From assembly GCA_000226015.1 (NCBI GenBank), contig JH155348.1, positions 134,209-198,208 on the forward strand: a DNA stretch of 64,000 nt, in the 5' to 3' direction. Position 1 is the stretch's first letter, and each line of letters opens with the position of its first letter. The position numbers were made by a program, and so were the translations under genes. The DNA comes from Mnemiopsis leidyi. Taxonomy: Eukaryota > Ctenophora > Tentaculata > Lobata > Bolinopsidae. Below are positions 56,901-64,000 of this stretch, in pieces. The notes beneath the pieces were generated by a model. The model worked only from the letters and a program-made list of their open reading frames with translations, did not search any database and was not told the origin of the DNA.

Positions 56901-59900
56901 TCACAAAGGGAAAATGGGAAGTGGAGAAATATGCAAATATACATAGGTACCTTAATGTACCCACTATTATGCAATATACACGTGCAAAATGTATGCATAA
57001 CTCACAAAGATTATAGCCCATTAATTTACTGGATGTGTAATCACATGACTAATGAAAATCGACTAAATTCTTAAATACACAGATAAGCTTGATGGACTTT
57101 ATAGAATTCGATAAACGTTAGGTCTCCTTCTTTTGTCAGAAAGTACAGGAGGCATAAGTCGTTTTCCTCTGATTGACTTCCCTCTGTGATCAGGAGAATT
57201 CAAAAATTTCTGAGGTAACACTTCATTTGTTCATTTGTTAATTATGTCAATTGCACCAAAATCGACGTTCATCTTTTCGAATGGACGCTAATTTAAAAGA
57301 TATTTCGGTCAATGAACATGCTTGCATCACGTGCTCTTACGGCTATATTGGTTTGGCCTCTTCCTGCAGAAAAACATACCTTTATCTGGTCTAAATGTCA
57401 AGATATAATGTGCATATCTCATAGGAGTTTCATGTCAGCACGATCTCGCAGTTAGCCGACAAACAAGGGCTTTATTTTCTACACTACCCAAATAAAAGTA
57501 ATTTAAAGAGCACATATCCAAGCACAAGAAATGGCCTTAAAACGCAAAAATAAACGCTCATATGAAAACATGAACATGTACATGGATTTGGCAGCATTTG
57601 ACACATTCAACACACGACGTAACAATTAAAAAATCAACTGTTTCCCGCAAAATTTTATGAAATTTTCTGATCACAGCCTGAGCTATACGGGCAAACAAAC
57701 ATAGGGAATGAGACTTATGCCCCCTGTAACAGTGTTACTTTACTGTATGGCCTTAAACTTACATGCTGATTTATAAGGATGATCCCTATGTCTTTTCTTG
57801 CCATCAGTCTTTTCAGATTGGACTCTATGTCACCTATTGTCGTGTCTGAATAATATCATCGTTAAAAGTGGATTGTATGATAAAAAGTCGTGTCTGAATA
57901 ATATCATCGTTAAAAGTGGATTGTATGATAAAAAGTCGAGCATCAGATTGACCGTTAATTGGCTCAAATTGGACGATATAAGCCATTTCTTTAAAATACC
58001 GACAACCAGTTACACCATCTAATTAAATTTTGGCAAAATGCCAGCCAGTCCTGATTTTCGCAGCCAAACCTAATTGAGCAGACGGTCGATCAAATAAATC
58101 GGCATTCCGCCAGCTATTCAATAATCGAAAGTCAAACCGGTGACCGTGATGATAAGTTTATCAGTAACTTGATACAAGGCACGAGGATTTAACTACGATA
58201 GAAGAAGGAAACCCGTGCCACGAAAATGTTTTTCTAAATAATTCCACCCTGTCATTTCACGATTCTGGGTGTTTCTCTCCTACTTGAAAAGGGTTGTTTG
58301 TACAACCACAACACGCTGTCAGTGAAACAGCTGTTATTTACTCAGTCTCTGACGTAATTTCTTACCAGGATGTTGTAACAAGTTTTCTAAGTGCTGAGGA
58401 GCGGCACTACTTATCACAGCCCGGACTTGTAGTCTATTTGTTCTTGTGGTTTAGCGAACGTCGGTAGAAAATTTCAATCTTGCTTTTTGCTATTGTAAAT
58501 TTCCAGATTGACTTTTTGTACTTGCTTTAAATGCCGTCATTTCTTCCTCGAAACTAAGGTACACAAATTTTAATTATTTACACCTCCAACTAGATGTTGT
58601 TCTCCAGTCGAAGTGCCCCCCTGCTCCTGCTTCTTCTCCAGCTAATATCCGCTATAAGACAACCTAATGTCGTCTTGCTTTTAGCAGACGATCTAGGTTG
58701 GGGGGACGTGCCCTGGCACGACGCGCGCACCATTGCCCCCAACTTAAAGGAGCTAGCATCAACAGGAACGATATTCGACAGGTATTACGTACAGCCCATA
58801 TGTACTCCAACAAGAGGAGCTCTGATGACGGGCAAATATCCTTCTAGAATTGGATTACAACATTCAATTATAGGTCCTGACACTCCTTTTGGACTGCCTT
58901 TAAACGAGACCATCTTACCGGAGTACATGAGGAAACTGGGGTACTCCGTACATGGGATTGGGAAGTGGCATTTGGGACATTGCTCATGGGATCATACCCC
59001 AACTAAACGGGGATTTGACTCTTTTTATGGGTACTTTAACGGCGCAACTGATTACTATACCAAGGAACTAGGCTCCTTAACAGGTTCCAGCGGGTTTGAT
59101 TTCCGGTACAATACACTAGAAAACAGCGGGAAAGTAAAAGACGAAGTTTTGTGGAGTACTAACACAACCTACTCCTCATACTTGTACACTCAACAAGCCA
59201 AACAAGTGATATCTTCTCACGATAAGAGCAAGCCTCTGTTTCTCTACCTCCCCATGCAGAACCCTCATTTTCCAGCGGAGGTTCCGACACAGTACTATGA
59301 CATGTATGAGGGTATTGTCAAGGATAAAACCAGGAGAACCTTATTGGCGATGGTCACTGCTCTCGATGATATCGTCAAGTCTGTTGTGTATACCCTCAAA
59401 GATTCAGGGCTATGGGAAAACACTGTCTTCATCTTCTTTGCAGATAACGGTGGAATGTTAGGTAGGTTCTCTATCGGACAGATAAACTATCCGCTGCGTG
59501 GAGGTAAAGCTACCTACTGGGAGGGAGGGATCAGATCAGCCTCCTTCATACACTCCCCTCTACTGCAAGGGGGAAATGTAAACGGGGAGTTGATCCATGT
59601 TACTGACTGGTTACCTACCATCACTCACATAGGTGCTTGTGGAGTGGAGCCTACAAACTGTACCGGGCCTGAGTTAGGCGATATTGACGGTGTAAACCAG
59701 TGGAACACAATAATTGGAGAGAGTGAGAGTCCGAGATCTGAGTTCTTAGTAAACTACGATCAAGTTGATAACAATGCAGCACTCAGAATGGGAAAGTGGA
59801 AGTTGCTTCAAGGTGATCCAGGCAGAGGACCCTGGGTTCCACCTCCGGCGGTTAACTACAGAATGTACAAGGAAAACCTTTTGTTTGCCGCTGCCGAGGA

Positions 59901-62900
59901 GAAGGGTGAGGACGGTTGGGAGTACGCGATGGGAGGAGAACCGGTCAGTGCCACATCCTGGAGGACAAAGCTAGATGACAAAGTCCAACTTTACGATGTG
60001 GAGTCTGACCCGTATGAAAAGGAGGAGGTTTCTAAAGACAATCCAGAAGTTGTGCAGCAGATGTTGGCGAGACTACAGGTTCATAAAGACGCTGCAGTTC
60101 CTCCCGCTAATAAACCGTCTGATCCGGAAGGAAATCCGGACAATTTCGGAGGAGTCTGGACTCCTTGGTTGGAAACTTGCTGAGTGTTCAACTAAAATAT
60201 CTACCAGGGTTCAAACTGGTTTCGTTAACTTAGAATTTATGCTTCAGTTTCAGAGCGAAACTTTCTATGTGAGTCATAAATCATAATATGGTTGATTTAT
60301 ACCCGATTTCCTCATTCTATGTGGCAATTAAATACGCAATGGCAATGCTTGATAGGAAATAGATTAATATTAATCTGCCTTTTTATGACCTTTTCCCGAC
60401 TAGCATTTTACGATATTCAAGAAAATAAAAAGCGTTTTTACTTGTGTCTCTTTTGTCCAAATAATTGAGAATAATATTTAATAATATTACCATGTACATA
60501 CTTGATTATGTACACCTGCATGCATGTGAAGACCTTCAAGAGAGGAATGAAAACCTTTCGAACTCTATTAAAAGTAATACTAGATGTAACACTAGAGGTT
60601 ATATTTTGTAGGCTTGCAATAATCACAATCTAACTGGGGGGGGGGGTCATCAATTTGGTAGGTACGGAAAGAGAGCGGGGTAGGTCAGTATATACTTCCT
60701 GTATGCACTGTTCATTTTGGATCTAGACACAATACAAGAAGTGAGTTAGATCTGTCAGGTTCAAGGATGTTTATATTCTAAGCTTCAAATGAAGACTTTC
60801 ATTCAGAAATAATCCGGTAATACAGGAAGTACACTATACACGGCGAATTCTATTTCCCCTTGACATTATATTAGTTATTAACGGTTCATATTTGTATTCC
60901 ATTGCAATCGGTTGAAAGTAAGATTTATAACATTTCAGCTCTTTTGTTATATGTACCACAACCTAAAACTTTGCATTCAATGATAAAGCACATTTCCTAT
61001 GCTTGAGCTCATAGGTGCAAAAAAGTTTTTTTACTGGTACGACGATTTCCGAAATTTCGGTCAGAAATATCGGTCAGTTCAAGTATTTTTCGGTTAGAGG
61101 CGTTTTTACCGTGACCACCCATTTCTAGATCGAAACATCGATTTCTAAGCGAACAATCAGTTTCTAGCCGATAAATCACATCAATATGTAGACTAAAAAA
61201 TCAGTTTCTAACCGAAACATATTTTTGTAACCAAAACATCAGTTTTAACCGCAAAATAACGTCCAATTCTAGACGATTATAGCGATAGCTTCAACCGAAA
61301 AATTTAAGATCGCAACTGATACTGAATTTAACTTTTGTTCTTCAGAAAAATTTCGGTTAGAACGATTTTTAATTAAGGTAGGAATCCTACCGCAATACAA
61401 CTTTTTTGCAGTGGTGCTTAAGCTACCTCATTCAATTGCTATTTATTAATTCTTGGCTCAAAATCTTGAGTCGTTGTTCGATCTTTGCTGTCAGTCGTAA
61501 AAAAACCAGAAATTAGTTAGTTGAATTGTAAAAAGGACAGCGACAGAGTACAGACAGATGTAAGACAGGTCATGTCGGAAGATAAAGTGACAGACTACGG
61601 AGCTACAGCAAGTAGAGAAGATACTTTGGAGGGTCAGGACGATGAGGAAGACCAGGAGTGGGAACTTAACAAAGTCTTGGAAACTATAGGTCTGCTTTTT
61701 CCCTGCAATTTCTCTGTTTTTTCTCTGTAATTTCATTGTTATTGCTTTGTAATTTCTTTGTTATTTCTCTGTATTTTTTCTGTAATTATCTTGGAAACTA
61801 TAGATCTGTATTTTCTCTATAATTTCACTGTAATTATCGTTATATTTGTTTTTAGCCTTTCCAGTTTGAAATAAAAAGCATAAACACACAACAATTTTCC
61901 AATAGGGGTGGGACCTGCTCAGTACATCTTCTGGACGATAAGTTTTCTGATAGCTTACTCAGACTACGCTGAGTTGACTCTAATTGCCATCATTATACCG
62001 TACCTAAGATGCGAATGGAATTTGTCAAAAGAGTTCGAAGCAACAATAACCATCTCGATATTTCTTATCTACGCAGCGAGTAAGTGATTTGTTTTTGCGA
62101 CATATTAATGCAGCGGTCTGAATTTTAACTACAAAAATGGAACTACTTCTAGATGCCCAGGTATAAAATCACATTACCAGCTTAACAATTGCCGCCCCGA
62201 ACAGGTGCGTTGCTCTGCGGCAAGTTGTCAGACATATACGGCAGGAGAAAAGTCATGTCCATCACCACCGTGATACTCATCATTGCCGGTGTCGGCGCCG
62301 CCACCTCCTACAACAAATACATGTTCCTGTTCTGGCGCGGCATTGCGGGTGCGTGTATCGGCGCTAACTTTGCTACAGTTGTGGTGTATTCTACAGAGTT
62401 CTCTCCCAACAAATACAGAACTGTTGGACCACTGATATCGATATTGGGGAGCTATATGTCCATGTTTGCTGTGAACTTTATTGGATATTTCGCTCTCAAT
62501 TCTCTCGGCTGGAGGTGGCTGATTATCATTATCACCATCCCAGTTGTGCCAGCTTTTATCCTGCTTATCATCATGCCAGAGAGTCCCAGATATCTGTGTG
62601 TCAGTGGACAGTCTGAACGAGCCTTAGAAGCAGTGAAGTTCATGGCTAAGATAAACCGGGTAGAACTGCCGGTAAATTTGAAAGTTTTCTGCCACCAAGG
62701 AGCCGAGCTCGGATCCTTCAAGACCGTTTTCGGTTCTGAAGTACACAGAAAGCCAGCACTTCTTCTCAGTGCCATGTACTTCGCGAACATTTTTATCGAG
62801 ACTGGCATTCTAGTATTCCTTCCCCTAGCTTTCATCTCCAACTTCTGCGGACACAATGGAGCTCCTCCAGACAGAAACAGATGTTTGCCACTTTCTCAAG

Positions 62901-63839
62901 ACGATCTCTGGAAGCTGAGTGTATCAGCTATAGGCTCACTGGTGGGCTGCACGGCTGCTTACTTTGTAGCCTTGAGTTGCGGGCGGCTAAAACCGCTTAG
63001 GGCAAGCAACGTTATACAAATACTGGTGTTTACACTCATGTTTATCTGCGTCAACAACCTATACCTCTTTGGAATTGCCTCAGCAGTGAAGATAATCAAC
63101 GCCTTTGTTTGCATGATGATCTGGCTGATTGTTCCGGAAAGTTTTCCAACTATGATACGAAACACGGCTACAGGAATGATAAACTCATCTGGGAAGTTGG
63201 GCGCCGTGTCTGGGACTGCGATGGTTTATCTCCTGTTTTATGCTTCCCCCTTTGCGGTTATTTGCGGTTTTATCTTAGTCGCTGCAGTTTCGTGTGGGTG
63301 TTCATTTGCTTTTGACAAAGAAACTAATGATACCCTCATGACTGAGACTTGAACTAGAGATTGTTGAGATAGGAGACACTAGACATAGATTTGAACTAAA
63401 CATAGACCAAGATCTTGTTGTATGTAGGACCCATCACTTTTATATTCTGAGCGACGAGCCCCACATAAGCTTTAAATAACCTTAATCGAGAAACACTAGT
63501 AACCAAATTTTCATTTAAAAAATGGCATAAAATCTACTAGATCGAATCGTAGACTTCTGTTAAGAAAGATATCGATGCGTATACGTTTAACTCCTTTTAT
63601 CAGATTCGAACTCTTGAACATTTTAAAACGAGACTTTTTCTAGACAATTCTAAAAGAAAAATGCAAACCCCAAAAGATATTATTAGCGGACGAATGAACC
63701 TACCTTTCTTGACCACCAGAAAGTTAGGTTCCCTTTTGTCATTGAGTTCTCCGATCCCGCCCAGAAGGAAGGCCGTACACGTGTCTTCGTCCCCAACCAG
63801 GCCCATAAGGTGGGACTTTGCCATTGTCACCTTCGACAT
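53990..63839 (-). CDS. ATP6V1F: V-type proton ATPase subunit F
   Basis: Central-stalk subunit F of the V1 sector, part of the rotor of the vacuolar proton pump. Four exons, 63704-63839, 57763-57845, 54203-54325 and 53990-54019, join in phase to 123 aa (human 119). Exon 1: [18 protein letters not shown] and NFLVVKK. Exon 2: [20 protein letters not shown] then GIILINQH. Exon 3: [12 protein letters not shown] and [19 protein letters not shown]. Exon 4: GMFNVDEMR-stop. Each aligns with the human protein, including the terminal GMF-x-x-ED/DE-x-R. Intron 1 is 5.9 kb and contains two complete plus-strand genes. Intron 2 is 3.4 kb and contains a LINE fragment and a 776-base gap. The start was chosen by the family's N-terminus and a good context (AAACC before ATG). 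The N-terminus is four to five residues longer than human. Confidence 0.95.
55171..55472 (+). mobile_element. LINE reverse transcriptase fragment running into the gap
   Basis: Encodes [49 protein letters not shown] and, in a shifted frame, [14 protein letters not shown]. This is the region just before RT motif 1 in CR1/Jockey-type LINEs (IA--LN--FSSVF, then GPDGIP). A frame change lies near 55424. The rest is hidden by unknown bases. Confidence 0.75.
55473..56248. other. 776-base assembly gap
   Basis: Unknown bases in ATP6V1F intron 2. Long ORFs called across it are artefacts. Confidence 0.99.
57839..57938. repeat. 48-bp tandem duplication covering the ATP6V1F exon 2 acceptor
   Basis: Units 57839-57886 and 57887-57934 are identical. 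Each contains the acceptor (minus strand TATTATTCAG) and the first seven bases of exon 2. The distal copy, if used, adds 48 nt that include an in-frame TAA, so only the proximal copy makes a full protein. Confidence 0.9.
58594..60183 (+). CDS. Arylsulfatase (ARSB/ARSI/ARSJ-like), intronless
   Basis: Hydrolyses sulfate esters in lysosomes or outside the cell. A single uninterrupted ORF of 529 aa. A signal peptide occupies residues 1-20 ([13 protein letters not shown]). [10 protein letters not shown] gives metal-binding Asp32 and Asp33. [12 protein letters not shown] (Cys70, Arg74) is the CxPxR signature, whose Cys becomes formylglycine. GIGKWHLGH (Lys124, His126), MQNPHFPAE and FFADNGG supply further active-site residues. 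[16 protein letters not shown] and HVTDWLPT are typical of the ARSB group. N-glycosylation sites include NET, NTT and NCT. It lies inside ATP6V1F intron 1 on the opposite strand. AATAAA lies at 60424-60429. The absence of introns is unlike most neighbours and could reflect retroposition. The exact paralogue and substrate are not determined. Confidence 0.95.
   Translation: MLFSSRSAPLLLLLLQLISAIRQPNVVLLLADDLGWGDVPWHDARTIAPNLKELASTGTIFDRYYVQPICTPTRGALMTGKYPSRIGLQHSIIGPDTPFGLPLNETILPEYMRKLGYSVHGIGKWHLGHCSWDHTPTKRGFDSFYGYFNGATDYYTKELGSLTGSSGFDFRYNTLENSGKVKDEVLWSTNTTYSSYLYTQQAKQVISSHDKSKPLFLYLPMQNPHFPAEVPTQYYDMYEGIVKDKTRRTLLAMVTALDDIVKSVVYTLKDSGLWENTVFIFFADNGGMLGRFSIGQINYPLRGGKATYWEGGIRSASFIHSPLLQGGNVNGELIHVTDWLPTITHIGACGVEPTNCTGPELGDIDGVNQWNTIIGESESPRSEFLVNYDQVDNNAALRMGKWKLLQGDPGRGPWVPPPAVNYRMYKENLLFAAAEEKGEDGWEYAMGGEPVSATSWRTKLDDKVQLYDVESDPYEKEEVSKDNPEVVQQMLARLQVHKDAAVPPANKPSDPEGNPDNFGGVWTPWLETC
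60184..61571. other. Spacer between sulfatase and transporter, with a degenerate repeat
   Basis: Holds the sulfatase 3' UTR and a (G)9 run at about 60637. A stretch at 61.05-61.35 kb repeats ATCAGTTTCTAACCGAAACAT-like units of about 20-30 bp, with a mirrored TTTCGGTTAGA form on both sides. No gene was seen. Confidence 0.55.
61572..63352 (+). CDS. Major facilitator superfamily transporter (SVOP/SV2/SLC22-like)
   Basis: Three exons, 61572-61689, 61906-62079 and 62205-63352, join in phase to 479 aa. The acidic cytoplasmic N-terminus ([20 protein letters not shown]) and the [20 protein letters not shown] entry to TM1 resemble SV2-related proteins. MFS motif A is [12 protein letters not shown] after TM2. 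MPESPRYL follows TM6, the PESPR signature of the SV2/SLC22 branch. A loop with Cys residues ([13 protein letters not shown]) lies between TM7 and TM8. The last part has [20 protein letters not shown], equivalent to the PT-x-R-N/A-x-G motif. Twelve membrane segments fit. The substrate is unknown. The gene lies in ATP6V1F intron 1 on the opposite strand. Confidence 0.9.
63353..63703. other. Transporter 3' UTR within ATP6V1F intron 1
   Basis: About 350 bp between the transporter stop and the ATP6V1F exon 1 donor. The two genes are convergent here within the intron. No clear AATAAA was seen for the transporter. Confidence 0.5.
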
Positions 63840-64000
63840 GGTTTCTACACTGAGAGTTACGGAGTTAAGTTATTAGGCAGATATATAGTGATCAAGATAA
63901 TTGAAATTGATAATTATGAATATAAAATTGAAGACTGACCGTCATCAATTTTATTTTCTGCACGAATATAAAACAATGTACAGGTGTAGACTGTAGAAGA

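Overview
The window is nuclear DNA from an animal, most likely an invertebrate. Ten protein genes can be read, nine of them split by GT-AG introns. Two further signs are a porcupine O-acyltransferase (the Wnt-acylating enzyme) and a secreted vWA-TSP1 protein. The spacers are AT-rich and full of LINE, Penelope and MITE remains. A cnidarian-like or other early-branching invertebrate fits, but the sequence does not fix the phylum. Exon borders were placed by hand from ORFs, splice consensus, reading-frame phase and remembered family sequences; no search was run.

Layout. 0.5-3.3 kb: PORCN (minus; 3' exons off the left edge) and GLOD4 (minus). 3.3-13.3 kb: gene-free and repeat-rich, with SINE-like pieces, a duplicated block, structured MITEs, CR1-like LINE 3' ends and three copies of a short hairpin element. 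13.3-20.9 kb: an FRMD4-like FERM/CUPID gene (plus). 22.1-30.0 kb: CHAF1A, the large CAF-1 subunit, 13 exons (minus), with a Tc1/mariner-like foldback MITE and a LINE fragment in its introns. 30.4-33.0 kb: RFC5 (minus), with a Penelope nuclease fragment in its single intron. 33-39.5 kb: gene-free, with two more copies of the hairpin element and an R1-like LINE. 39.6-42.9 kb: acyl-CoA oxidase (plus). 43.7-45.1 kb: COQ7 (plus). 45.9-50.1 kb: secreted vWA-TSP1 protein (plus). 50.6-52.4 kb: class A GPCR (minus). 54.0-63.8 kb: ATP6V1F (minus), whose first intron holds two complete genes on the opposite strand, an intronless arylsulfatase and an MFS transporter.

Themes. RFC5 and CHAF1A lie head-to-tail, 435 bp apart, and both work with PCNA. 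ACOX and COQ7 are metabolic neighbours on the plus strand. ATP6V1F, arylsulfatase and the transporter form a nested locus.

The most novel-looking signal is a family of about 100-bp elements without terminal inverted repeats. Each can fold into up to three hairpins and is flanked by 8-9 bp target duplications. There are five copies, one nested in another and two interrupting the reading frame of a LINE.
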